DNA of 44,321 bases from Chara braunii (lineage: Eukaryota > Streptophyta > Charophyceae > Charales > Characeae): NCBI GenBank assembly GCA_003427395.1, contig BFEA01000046.1:802153-846473 (forward strand), given 5' to 3'. This document shows, piece after piece, positions 18,299 to 29,774 of the stretch. Position 1 is the first letter of the stretch. The number at the start of each line of letters is the position of its first letter. The notes beneath the pieces are model-generated. The model made no database searches, was not told the origin of the DNA, and saw nothing but the letters and a program-made list of their open reading frames with translations. The position numbers and the translations under genes were made by a program.

Positions 18299-20066
18299 GA
18301 TCGGGGTCACACACGCGATACCCGCTCATCTACACCCCCTCAATGAATGATGGCATGTATATCCCGCTTGAATACGCGAAGATACACCGTCAATGCCCAG
18401 CGCCCTGCTATCCGCCTCATCAACTCATCAGGTCAATTCATCAGATACAAATGTGAGAGAGAATCGTCAGCGGGGAAAAGGGAATTCTGATAGCGCTTAT
18501 TTAGGGCTGATCTCCGCGCTCGCGTGTGCACAGTCTATCTTCCCCTTGATCTGCCTCATTTACTCACACACAAACACATATGCACGGGGTTACTCTTCGT
18601 CGCTCTTTCTCTATCTCTTTCTCTCGCCCTTTCTCGCGCTCGCGCACGTGTCGACCCTCCAAGCCAGCCTGCTAGCCCCAGTTCCAATGCACCTGTTCGC
18701 AATCTGCAACAGCTTCACGCATTTAGAAAATAAATAGAAAAAAATAAATAAATTACTAAACACAGAAGATTGTTTCTCCCTCTCCCTTTCGCCCTCTTGA
18801 TGTCTCCCCTCTCGCTGTCACTCTCGCACGCACTCGATCAGCTCCTCTCTCTTCCACTCTTACTCTTCATCTCGCTGCTACAGAACCAAGGGGGGCAGCG
18901 AGTTCACATACAGGGGTGGCCATCCCCTTTTTCATGCCGGCGGCATCTGCTCTGTAATTGTTGTACCTCCATCAGCAGCCCATGATTGAGTATGGGTTCA
19001 CTAGTTTCACCAGGAGCGCTCTTTGGGGCCGCAGTTCGTCCGCGACGTTCCCTCTCTCTCCTCGCCACATTCTGAGCGTTTACGCCTGTACAAACTAGCA
19101 CGTTCCCTGCGCGTTGACTGTGGCTGCATCGAATGACGATGTGGACTGGGTACGCCAGGCGCGCCCCACACTTTCACACTCAAGCGCAGGGTACTTCAAG
19201 CAAACTCGTTTCATCTCTCGATCCCGAACACTCTCTCTCCCACTCTCTCTCCCTCTCTCTCTCTGCCCGCGACGTACTCTTCCTCCGCCCCCACTTGTCA
19301 ACCGGCCATCCGCCAGACTGGGCGGGGTACACCTCGCACGCTTCTCAGTCTGCTCAGTTCGAATGACTTCTCCTTGGCGCCGGTTTGTGGGCTGTGGACG
19401 CCTGGCATTCTCCGCTCCTCTACCTCTGTTCCCCAACCGGGCTGCTCGAACCAACTGAAGCGCTGGCGCGGGCTGTGTACGCCTTGTGCTCTCTGGAAAA
19501 AAACTCCCCCCCACTTGCTGTGCCGTTCTGGCTATATCTGATCCGCAGCCACAGTCGTGGCCTCCCCCAGTCCGAAGGCGCCTGGAAAAACCAGCCGCAG
19601 GCTAGGATACTGATGGTACCGGGGGTACCAGGATAAATAGCGGACCCAACTGCGGGCTCCAACATTGGGAGTTCATACCACAGGCCTATGGTCACAGTCG
19701 TGACNCCGCTGAACCGGGTTAACTCCCGGNCCATCAAACNGAGCGTCGTAACCATACCAAATTAATGAGCCGCAAGTAGGGCCGTCCCAGCCAACACAAG
19801 TGCCGCGACCGGCCAAGCCAAACAATCTTACCGAAAAGGGTGATGACCCGTGAAGTGAACTCCGCACCAGTAGGAGTGCCACNCTCGTGTCAACNAGTCC
19901 TCATACNGGACCGCCGAGCCAATTTTCGTGCCGCAATAATGGGTCAGCCCTCGGTGTTCCGTTCCAGCGCCATACCAATGAGGTTTCCCCNGCACTGCGC
20001 CGTGATAACGCTGAACCTGCCCCAGATCTGAGTAGACGCACCAGTTTCGGCCAGAATAAACCGTGC

Positions 20067-21364
20067 CAAACCAAATCCAAGTCTGAAATAGCCACCACAA
20101 CACCTCGTACCGGCCAATGTCGAATCAGGAATAGTCAATCGGAGCCGCCATAACTCGTGTCATGCCGACGCCAGACCAACNCCGAACCCGAAAACGATGG
20201 ACATCGTACACCCGTGACTATGGCAGCCCTGAAGCACGTCGATGTCGGGGCAATACCGAACCTGTGACCTCTGTCCCGAACTGCAGTGACCTGGATCACG
20301 CTGATGCCGATCCAATACCAAACCTGAAAATTATCCGCGGTATGTGTCTCAATGATGCTAAACCACTACCGAACATGAGACAACCGTACAATGTCGATGC
20401 CGTGCCAATACCGAGCCAACTCCGAACCTGCCTCGTACCAGACATCCGAACTGGAACAGCGGCCACACCAACGCTATGAAGCCGAGTGTGATAATCAAAG
20501 TAATATGACGACAACACCACGCCGTCCATCCGCCCCGTACTCATAACGCACAGGTTGCGGCGAGGCTAGAAGTCAGGGTAATCAAGTAGGTCATGTAAGC
20601 AAATCTCAATCGTCAGAAAATAGAGAGAATCGTTAGAAGAAGAATAAATGAATAATCCGTGGTCGGATCCGACCTCGAGTAATTTGAGGAAATTTCAGCC
20701 AATCGTTCAATAATCGTGGATTTTTCTCCCTTGTGTCATTTTTAATTAATCTTCTTATTTCTTGAATCTTATTATAAAAATCAATGAAAATAAAGACAAT
20801 TTTATCAGAAATAAATTCTGGTGGAATTTGATTAATTAATGAAAAATTTTTGTTCTCTTTTTCTTTTACCACTTTTGATCCTTTTCCTTATTTTTAATTA
20901 TATTATCGAAAAAATCAATAATTGGGGGCTATCCAATTAAAAATTAAATATCGATGATTTTAAATGAATTAATGAATATTCCATTTTTCTCTTCTTTTCT
21001 TTTGTTCTTAATTCTTTTCCCCATTTTTTATTTTAATATTGAAATTAAACAAATCAGAGGTTTCATTCTCGCATCAGTAGGACAACGTAAAAGGGCCTTG
21101 CCAAGCCTATTATCAAATTACTCTCCCGCAACTAGTCGTTTCGGGAACAAGCTTGGAGCGGGCGGAAATGAGGTAGACAATAAGGGATCCGTCAAGGCGC
21201 CGAAGCGGTAATCCCTCTCGCCAATTTTGAGGGCTAGTCTCGATGGTTGACACACCCAAAATTAGGGATGGTCCGACTACCCCTAATTTTCCCCAACCGG
21301 TCGGACAAAAGTCCCGGCCGATTCTCTCTAAGATAACTTTTCTAAGCGTCAATCTCCCAGTATT
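20067..21364 (-). repeat. Upstream 1.3 kb of LTR-C, direct repeat of window 1-1298
   Basis: It is collinear with 1-1298 at a fixed offset of 20066, with no indels needed at the ends. The AT-rich half, the GGGCGGAAATGAGGTAGACA block and the CCCGGCCGAT block are all shared. This is the main evidence for the LTR pair of element 1. Confidence 0.9.
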
Positions 21365-22175
21365 CCAGTCGTTCGTCCGACACCGTGTCCTCCTCGCCAT
21401 AATCTTCCTTCCCGGTTTTCCCTCCCACAACCTTTTTTCCGCGACCTTGGACGATGGTCACCACCTTTCTCTGTTCTATTCGGTCCTTATTAATCCCTTA
21501 TTCTGATTGAACATATGATACAACCTTTTTCATATCTGGGGCTCTCGTAGTCCACCCATCCCGTTCCTTGCGCTTCTTCCTGCGCTAGCGCATTTGGAAC
21601 TGGTGGACCTCGTCCAAGTCACTCTCCTGTACTCCCTTGTCAATCGTAGCCCAGGTAAGCATTTCACCTCCTTCCCCTTTGCTTGTGAGCTCCTGGGCCT
21701 CCGAAGATTTAAACAATCTGAGGAAGATGACACACTATTCCTCTTTCGAAATCCCTGGAACCTTTCTCGCCTTTTTTTTAAAGTCCTCGGCCAGCGCCCC
21801 AACGGTGGTGTAGTGATTCCTGTTAACAACTTCTAGATCTGTCGCCGTTAGCAACCCATCACCCAATCGATACTTCCTTTGCATCCCATCTTTAAATCGG
21901 GACCACCCGTCATTTGATGTCGCTATAACCTTTTTAACCTCTTCGTGCAGACAATGGTATACGTACTTTAAGATACGTTGGAACTTCACCGCATCCGCTA
22001 CTCGAACCATCGCCTGCTCGACCAACTCGAGTCAATCTGAGACCCGGTCCCCCTTAAACAACAAGGTTTCAACTTTCGGAATACTACCACAAGCCAATCC
22101 TCGTCGATCCAAAGCCTCGACCAAGTCATCGAGCGTTATTTTGTTCCCATCACCGACAGAATTGGCTTCAACCAT
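21365..22175 (-). pseudogene. gag-A: decayed Gag, interrupted by element 1
   Basis: The frame begins at ATG 22175 (MVEANSVGDGNKITLDDLVE) and matches the gag of element B segment by segment: ADAVKFQRILKYVYHCLHEE, FKDGMQRKYRLGDGLL, TVGALAEDFKKKARKV, CVIFLRLF, TWATIDKGVQES. Stops at 22032-22034 (TGA where element B has TGG-like context), 21735-21737 (TAG) and a TAG near 21580 break it. The frame stays alignable after gag (KVVTIVQGRGK against KVVMAIQGKGK in element B) until LTR-C begins. The rest of this element must lie beyond element 1, outside the window. Confidence 0.82.
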
Positions 22176-22521
22176 TTCGTCTGACCTTTTGAGTCAGAAC
22201 CCCTGTTAAGGAAAGGAAACAAGTCACTCCGTTCAGCAACTAATCAGATTTTGTAATACCACTATCAACTTAAACTTACTTAGACTAACCACAAGACTTC
22301 CAACTTAACATTTCACTTTTCCCAACCTCGACAGCGACTAACTTTACCTCAAGCTTTGAATTTTTCCTGTCCTAGGGGAAATCTCTCAATCTTAATCAGA
22401 CTCTTCCTAGAGTAATCCTTTAGACTGTTCACTTCTTATATAGACCATACCACATGACGTTCTGCCTAAATCGTCCATCTATCCTTAGCTTGGGTCTGAT
22501 CTCTTCAAAACCTCAAAATGA
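22176..22521 (-). other. Leader between LTR-A and gag-A
   Basis: About 350 bases of AT-rich non-coding sequence lie between the PBS and the gag-A start. There is no ORF or strong repeat. Its counterpart in element B is 34315-34692. Confidence 0.5.
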
Positions 22522-22541
22522 GATCCCCAGTAATGGCGCCA
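22522..22541 (-). other. Primer-binding site after LTR-A
   Basis: TGGCGCCATTACTGGGGATC on the minus strand, two bases after the LTR end CGACA. It matches the tRNA-Asp-type PBS of plant Athila-like elements (TGGCGCCGTTGCCGGGGA) at most positions and fixes the LTR/leader boundary. Confidence 0.7.
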
Positions 22542-24299
22542 CCTGTCGAGCGCATCGGTCCGGCATCGCACAAAGCAGCCTGGGACCCTCCCGGCCGCGT
22601 CACGCAGGAGTTGGTCTAATACCTTATCGCGAATATACATGGAGCTTCTGCAAGCCGCTCCGACCGAGTGCGCCAACCATATCTTTCGCGAGCCCCTACG
22701 ACAGGATAGGGCCTGCGAGAGGCACGACTTACCTCCACCTTACGGGAGTTGTCACCCCCCTTCCGTGGGCGTATCGCCGCCGAGCTACCAGTCCATAATA
22801 CGAAAGCTAATCAGCTGCAATCGCAGAGGTGGACCACCCGAGGGCGTTTCTCGTTCGCTGTAGCATAGGGGGTACGCACGGTATTACGCCTCTATTGGAC
22901 CTACACGCGGACCGACATCTTGGGGGGCTGAAGTCCCAAGCGCGACCCGTCATCAGTCGACTAGGACGCATCCCACGCACCACGAGTACACCACTCTAAG
23001 AACATAAAAATCAAAACACGCACGCATACACACACATATAAAAAACGACACAGGACAAACAACGAGACAACACTCTTCGTCCCTTCATGACCATTCTATA
23101 ACTCTCCGATGCGAAAATCGGATAGGCGTCACCTGCGAGACTTTGTATAAAACTGTGCGGACGTAGACCTAACTCATATCGACTAGCAATGCATGAATAC
23201 GCAAGCAGTTGCAATGATGACAGACTATGTAGTGCCCATAATCAAGCGGTCCCTCGTGGATCCGAGTTTCGCTTATGACACACAAGTGTCACTCTCGAGA
23301 TATCATCATGACGGTCTACCCATTCACGATATTGCACGGCTGAAGGAATAGACATGCGGCCCCCGTGACACCTCCGACCTTTAGGATGAGTGTCTCGGTA
23401 GGCAGGGCAAATGGGCTCTGCACGGGGGGAGATCCCTTCTATGCAGAATCTAAGGCTTGGGATGTCCTGGACAAGGACCTCGAATTCGGCCCCAGGACCA
23501 ACGTCCGACCAAGAAATCTTTAAGAAGCATACAATTCATAGGGGGGGGTTTGTTTCTTTTTCAATCTTAACCCCAATTAAAACCCCTAAGCATGAGCACT
23601 ATTGGTCACGCGAGCACCCAACAAATATGTGTGTGACGATCACTTCTCACAATCACCGTGGTGCTCCTTATAGCCATATATATGAGTGTGATCACAGACA
23701 TTTAATTCCAAATCTGAACCACCAAACATACATGCAATCACATCAAAGTTTCAACCAAAAGTCCATATACTACACTGAGTCAACTTCAACCAAACTCTAT
23801 TCTCGCACCCCTCGCTTTAGCCATGCAAGCCCCAGTTTTTGTTCAACTAACCTTAATTAAATACTCAGTACCTTTGTTAAACGGCCATCCAATAAAAGTC
23901 CGAGTAAAAACCTTAATAAAACAACAAAAAAATCATAAGGCTAAAGCCTTTTAGGTTAAGCATTGAGGTTGTATTGGAGTTGAGTCGTAAACCGACGAAT
24001 CGGCAACTGACCTATTATCAGTGATAACAGCTGATGATCCTTGTAGGATCAAGCTGAGTCTAGTCTTGATCTTGAATCAAACGATCAAGACGACCTGTAA
24101 CACAAGACATGCCAATCCTCAAGCTAAAATCATAAGTGTATGAAGAACACAGCTCCAGAATACATGCTCACCCAAGACCCTTCTACAAGCTAAGCCTAGA
24201 CCTGCCTCTAAGCGAGTGCCCAATGCAAGGCAAACCTATGGCAACATTTTTCCTATTTAGGATGGATTGTCAGAATCGCCACCCGTCAAGATATAATCC

Positions 24300-24640
24300 A
24301 ACTCCTTTAAACTAAGAAAATTTCGGCAGCACTTCCCGTAAGAAAAGTGTCTTTCCAAAATTTATTGCAGTCTGAATATGAAGACCGAAATAATCTTCAA
24401 CTTTCCAAAGTCCAATTTTTGTCTAACTCCTTGAATTAGCAAAAATTTTGGCAGCAATCTCTTTAGAAAATGAGACTTTCCAGATTTTTACTAAGTCATA
24501 TATAAAATTTAGACAAGTTGAACGTTGAAAGGTCAAATTTTAACTAACTGCTTGGATTTGCAGAAATTTCGACACCGCTTCCCGTAGAGAAAGTGGCTTA
24601 CCGAGATTTATACAAGCCCAAGTATTATAACTGATCCCAG
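24300..24640. repeat. 120-bp tandem repeat in LTR-A, three diverged units
   Basis: Units start with AACTCC/AACTGC at 24300, 24425 and 24546. Each contains AGNAAAATTTCGGCAGC-like sequence, CTTCCCGTA or its variant, GAAANTG and ATTTNTNC in order. LTR-B has five units at the homologous place. Confidence 0.8.
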
Positions 24641-24644
24641 AAAG

Positions 24645-24934
24645 CCATGTACCCGAAATCGGATTCAACGGGAGGTTTGAGTTGAACGGTTCAACTCACA
24701 TTCAACTCCCGTTGCAACTCCGCGTTAAACCGAGTTGAACGTGGTACAACTCGGCCCGCGGATTTTTTGTTTGCAGGCAAAACATAAGTGAAAAAAAATA
24801 AAAAAATATGAGGGTGTAGATTTTTTTGCTCTCTACATCCCCATATTTTTATTTTTATTTTTTGAGCATTAAAATCAATTTAAAAAAAATCAAAAACAAA
24901 AGCAGACTCAAAACAGATAGATTTGTTTTTCGTT

Positions 24935-24969
<35 letters not shown>

Positions 24970-25081
24970 GGGGGATAGGTCGCCCCTCCCACCCCCACCG
25001 AATCAGACACACACACACAGACTCTTACTTGCGCGGGGTCTGAAGGCGGCCTTTTTTTTTGTTTTTTTTTTTTTATTGATG

Positions 25082-25130
<49 letters not shown>

Positions 25131-26273
25131 NNNNNNNNNNNNNNNNNNNNNNNNNNNNNNNNNNNNNNNNNNNNNNNNNNNNNNNNNNNNNNNNNNNNNN
25201 NNNNNNNNNNNNNNNNNNNNNNNNNNNNNNNNNNNNNNNNNNNNNNNNNNNNNNNNNNNNNNNNNNNNNNNNNNNNNNNNNNNNNNNNNNNNNNNNNNNN
25301 NNNNNNNNNNNNNNNNNNNNNNNNNNNNNNNNNNNNNNNNNNNNNNNNNNNNNNNNNNNNNNNNNNNNNNNNNNNNNNNNNNNNNNNNNNNNNNNNNNNN
25401 NNNNNNNNNNNNNNNNNNNNNNNNNNNNNNNNNNNNNNNNNNNNNNNNNNNNNNNNNNNNNNNNNNNNNNNNNNNNNNNNNNNNNNNNNNNNNNNNNNNN
25501 NNNNNNNNNNNNNNNNNNNNNNNNNNNNNNNNNNNNNNNNNNNNNNNNNNNNNNNNNNNNNNNNNNNNNNNNNNNNNNNNNNNNNNNNNNNNNNNNNNNN
25601 NNNNNNNNNNNNNNNNNNNNNNNNNNNNNNNNNNNNNNNNNNNNNNNNNNNNNNNNNNNNNNNNNNNNNNNNNNNNNNNNNNNNNNNNNNNNNNNNNNNN
25701 NNNNNNNNNNNNNNNNNNNNNNNNNNNNNNNNNNNNNNNNNNNNNNNNNNNNNNNNNNNNNNNNNNNNNNNNNNNNNNNNNNNNNNNNNNNNNNNNNNNN
25801 NNNNNNNNNNNNNNNNNNNNNNNNNNNNNNNNNNNNNNNNNNNNNNNNNNNNNNNNNNNNNNNNNNNNNNNNNNNNNNNNNNNNNNNNNNNNNNNNNNNN
25901 NNNNNNNNNNNNNNNNNNNNNNNNNNNNNNNNNNNNNNNNNNNNNNNNNNNNNNNNNNNNNNNNNNNNNNNNNNNNNNNNNNNNNNNNNNNACACACACA
26001 CACACACACACACACACACGAACACACATACAGACACACACACACACACACGCACACACACAGAGGGCAGTTTTTTTACCTTTATTTTTCACTTTTTTTT
26101 TTCCACGTGTATCCTGCCACGTGTCCGAGGCCCATTGGGCTCGACCCGTTGATCGGATTTCAACGGGAAGCCCCCGTTGTATCGTTCAACGGGGATTCAA
26201 CTCGGACCCCGGGGGTGTACAACGGGTATAACGGAGTTGAACAAAAACCGTTGCGAGTTGAATGGATACACAA
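24645..26273. mobile_element. hAT-like DNA transposon (non-autonomous or incomplete) with 8-bp duplication
   Basis: CCAGAAAG occurs immediately before (24637-24644) and after (26274-26281) this segment. The uninterrupted site CCAGAAAATGCAG is seen in LTR-B near 37392, so this is an insertion. Both ends carry clusters of short subterminal repeats in both orientations (CAACGG/CCGTTG, GTTCAACTC/GAGTTGAAC), typical of hAT ends. Terminal inverted repeats are poor (ATGTACCC against GTGTATCC). The centre has (GATT)n, an 861-base run of N and (CA)n, so any transposase would be hidden in the gap. An 8-bp duplication fits hAT. Confidence 0.7.
25131..25991. other. Assembly gap (run of N)
   Basis: This is an unsequenced stretch bounded by (ATTG)n on the left and (CA)n on the right, two microsatellites that probably broke the assembly. 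Any long frame crossing it is an artefact. Confidence 1.
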
Positions 26274-26546
26274 CCAGAAAGTGCAAAAATCGATCTAAGT
26301 ATAAAAAAAAATGACTTAGAAAATGCAGGAATTTGAACTAACTCATATCGCTCTAGCACGTGGCGAGCCTCTAAAGCAACTACCTGTCAAACTGAAACTC
26401 AGACTAAGTAGTGATCTCACTCAGCCGCATGCAAGGTCAACTCACAAAGGTAAATACTCTCACAAACCCGTATCACCTTTGGCAAACAATAGTTCATAGT
26501 CTTTCAATGATTTATCCCTTTATACCCAGCTTACATAGGGCATCGG

Positions 26547-27280
26547 GTTAGGCCATTCATCTTAGAAACAATGCTAACTTTTTGCCTTAGTTATACACAA
26601 ACAGGTTGCATAACCACTTCTCTCTTCATTAGGCATGTGGCTAAGCTATTCGTCTTAGAAACAATGCTTAGTCGCCGTGATCTGTTTAATAGCCAAGTTA
26701 TATATAATTTTATGAACTTAATCTTAAAAAATGAGCGTAGGACTGAGCCATTCATCTTAAAAACAATGCTCAGCCGACCCGAGTTACCTTCAATTGTAGG
26801 TCTTAATCATACTCTCTTAATTTGTGATAAGGCTATAGTCAGACCATTCGTCTTAGAAACAATGTCTGAGTAGCCTTGTTCTCATAAACATATAGTTATA
26901 GAAATATAGAAAATCCTATCCCCTTATTCATGTTAAAATCCTACGGCCTCAGACTTAGACCATTCGTCTTGGAAACAATGCCTAGTCTTTGTCCTGAACC
27001 TCCCTCATAATAAAGCAACCAAAGGAGTTGGGTCATTCGTTTTAGAAACAATGCTCAACCCTCTTTTCTTAGCACAAAAAAAAAAAGAGTACCCTGGGTA
27101 AAGACCCAGAGACTGTTTAGAAATCACCCAAAAATAAACAGCGACCTGACCATTCATATTAGAAACAATGTCTGGTCCTCAAAGTTTGCACAGTCAATAC
27201 CCAATAGAAACAACAACCAGGCCATTCATCTTAGAAACAATGCCTGGTTAAATTAAATAAACATAGGGACCAAGCCATTG
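26547..27280 (-). repeat. Hairpin array A: nine hairpins with constant loop CATTCRTCTTAGAAACAATG
   Basis: Hairpins lie at 26547-26578, 26640-26673, 26741-26775, 26839-26869, 26952-26987, 27027-27059, 27143-27177 and 27215-27249. A ninth is cut at 27266-27280. The central 20 bases are nearly the same in all. The flanking arms differ from copy to copy but remain complementary, for example AACCAGGC/GCCTGGTT, TCAGAC/GTCTGA, CTGAGC/GCTCAG, GACCTGAC/GTCTGGTC. Spacing is irregular (about 70-120 bases) and the sequence between is unique. A tenth copy, in opposite orientation, is at 27808-27838 inside an inverted segment. Array B in LTR-B occupies the homologous position. Confidence 0.9.
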
Positions 27281-27887
27281 ACCATCATTGCGGGGCCCTC
27301 AGGCGCTTGAAGGTTTCAAGGCCCTCTCGTGCGAGTCTGAGTGCAACCCTTGTGCATCTGAGAGACTCAATGGCATCTCCTCCTGCCCTTCTTACTCTAA
27401 GTCTGATCTATTGGTTTTGAGAGGAAGGCGGCATGCGGGATTGGAACCCGTAGTCTGTGCCAAAGGCCTCTGTGGGAGGTTCGCCCCACCAATTGGGGGA
27501 GCTCTGCCGGAACTCAGGAGGAGTTCTGGAGGCAGGGAACTGAGCGGTAATTTCCTGACTCCTATAGAACTCAAGTATAACCCCTATCTGTACATCTTGC
27601 TACGTTGAATGAGTATATTGCATGCACCCTATATTTGAATTTGTGTTTGACTTTCAGAACTTAACCCAGACTAAGTAAAAAAATGCATGCAGAATTTCAA
27701 TTTTATTTTTTGTTGACTGTCTGAAAATAGATTGTGGGAAGGGGTTGCATCAGGGAGAAGGTTGGGAGGCAGGCAGTCTTGCTTGTGCTTGAACGGGTCT
27801 TATAGGGTCAGGCACTGTTTCTAAGATGAATGGCCTGAATGTTGTGTTTTATTTTGTTTTTCTAAAGGGCCAAGCATTGTTTTTAAA
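27278..27887. other. Segment of LTR-A inverted relative to LTR-B
   Basis: The block with GAACTCAGGAGGAGTTCTGGAGGCAGGGAACTGAG-like sequence (27510-27545) appears as its reverse complement in LTR-B at 38690-38725, and the flanks follow in inverted order (38560-38950). Both breakpoints lie in hairpin arms: GGGACCAAGCCATT at 27266-27279 and GGGCCAAGCATTG at 27867-27879. Re-inverting the block rebuilds a complete ninth hairpin. Confidence 0.75.
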
Positions 27888-29774
27888 GACTCAGTCACTC
27901 CACAGAGCCTCGAGGACCGAACTGCATAGGCTGTAGCTCAAGACACGGGTCATGGCTCCAAAACGAAGTGAAGCAACAACTCGATCTAACTGGCCACGCA
28001 GGTGTAGCACGCCAGCCGACAGGTAACTCTGGAATTCCACCAAGTGAATCCTCAAGCCCCGCAGCTTGCCCCCCGCTTCTTCCCTTAATAAGCTTGAACA
28101 GTAAATCGGCCAGCAGGTAAGTCCCACAGTCGGCCTTGCTGCATATGCAATTTGATGGGGTGAGTGGCACACCAGTCAGTAGCTAAATCTGCAACTACTG
28201 TGTTCGCTCCTCACTTCTCCAAACGGAAAGTGAGCAACGCACAAGTCCACAGATAAGCCTGCAACCTCGATCCGCCCGCCAGCTGCCCCTTCGTCCAGCA
28301 AGATGATCAAAGTCAGGACGAACCTTCCATTTAATTACGGAAGTAACCCTTGCTGCTCCAAAATGGCTCGGAGTGAATCTCCGACTGGAACCTGACCAGG
28401 TACATTGGCTCGAGAAATGGCCGGTATTTTGCGTTAGCGCGCAGCTTGGCACTGCCGCCCGACTCTCAGTCGTTCCCGCATCTGCAATCCTACCGACCAG
28501 GTATGCGCTCCCCTCTCTCTCTCTCTCTGCTCGCGCCCGCCTCCCGCTCGTTGAGCACGATCATGCAGAAAATGGTGACAATCACAATTACATCTACAAC
28601 GAGGTGCTGATCATGGGGATGAATGAAAACCATTCCCGGCGCACGAACCAAGACCACCAGCGTGGACGAGGAAACCGTTTATCAGAGGCGATGAGGAGCG
28701 GCCTGTCGAAAGCCTCCGTCCTCTACTCACCCATCATATAGAACGACCCGTTAAACTTGGTAACTAAGAAGCGGGGACGCGGCCAAAAGCAAGCACAACT
28801 CTCATGGGCAAACTCGAGTGAATCTTCCGCTAGAACGTGGCTAGGTGCATCGGCACCTTGCCAACCTTTTTCCCGGACGCAGCCCTCGCTAGTTGGACAG
28901 CAAAATTTGCCCGTTTTTTTCTCCGATCTGGGCTCTCCATCAGATGCGCAATGATTGAAACCCCCCGATTCAGATCTTCATTCGATCCATCTCTCCTAGA
29001 GTCGAGTAGTATTCTCGAGTTTTCATCCCCTCTATCTCTACTCCCGCCATAGCCTCGCGCACCAATTGTCTCTTCTAAGCTCTATTCTACTGACCTATCA
29101 CCCGAACTAACCTCGCTATTCGACTCGCAATGGTCGAAAACCCCTACTCGTCTTCTTCCTCCTCAAAACGCTTCCCGAACGAGCGCCTCTGTCTTCTAAG
29201 CTCGTCTCTTCACCATCTCGACTTTTGATTGCCCCTGGCGCGAACCAACGCCTAGGTTCGTTCCACTTTCTTCCACTGCCCCGCCGTCTTTCTGCCCGAC
29301 TATCTTATTTCTGTCTCCTACTTCGCTCCGACCTTATCTGGCCTCAAAGCCACGCCAGTTGGTCTTATCACTTATCTTTAGCGCTGCAATTGGTTCCGCT
29401 CCTCAGCAGTCGGTCGCCCGACCGTGCACTAACTCGCTTGGCAGCTCCTGCTACCGAGCGCAACGCTATTGTGAAACATGCTGCCAACCGTTCCGGCTTG
29501 GTCCCTCGACACTTTACTTCAGCTCGGTGAGCGATGCGTTCGACAACTACCATCCCAACACCACGACCTCCCTCGGCCCACGACCCTTCTTTCGATGGAC
29601 TCCCACCCGATTCTCCCCTGATGCTCGTAGGCTGTGGGCGTTGTACCTCATAATCCTTGGCAGCCCCTTTTCTTCAGCTCCTACCATCCCACGTTAATGG
29701 ATGCTCTGAAGGCTGCGCCCCAAGTCGTGATTTAAGAGGCGCTTACCGAACATACCGAACGGGCAGTGCTCCGA

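Larger units (their letters stand above)
16634..21364 (-). mobile_element. LTR-C: 5' LTR of element 1, about 4.7 kb
   Basis: The upstream end (21364) coincides with the end of identity to LTR-D at 1298. The downstream end is set by ...TGACA just before the PBS. The likely termini TG...CA are canonical, but the exact first base is unresolved because AATAC precedes TGGGAG in both copies. Inside are a 92-bp tandem triplicate, long CT microsatellites, CT-rich stretches (18750-19300) and the 1.3-kb part shared with the window start. The intervals 16640-17590 and 18300-20066 show no gene I can support. It interrupts gag-A at its upstream end, so element 1 appears to have inserted there. Confidence 0.75.

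Noticed and set aside
17881-18456. Plus-strand frames rich in Leu/Ser, and minus-strand Arg/Glu repeats
   Set aside because: They are translations of (CT)n and (CA)n microsatellites.
18880-18900. CTACAGAACCAAGGGGGG matching AGAACCAAGGGGGATAG at 41990
   Set aside because: The match is about 14 bases with no extension on either side. It may be chance.
21360-21400. GGCGAGGAGG...TGTCGG read as polypurine tract plus LTR start
   Set aside because: The gag-A frame is still alignable with element B here, so this is coding sequence. Identity with LTR-D begins only at 21364.
24855-26298. Very long open frames on both strands
   Set aside because: They run through an 861-base run of N and flanking microsatellites.
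26547-27280. CRISPR-like array
   Set aside because: Spacing is irregular, the repeated part is the hairpin loop, the flanking arms vary, and the context is a eukaryotic LTR.
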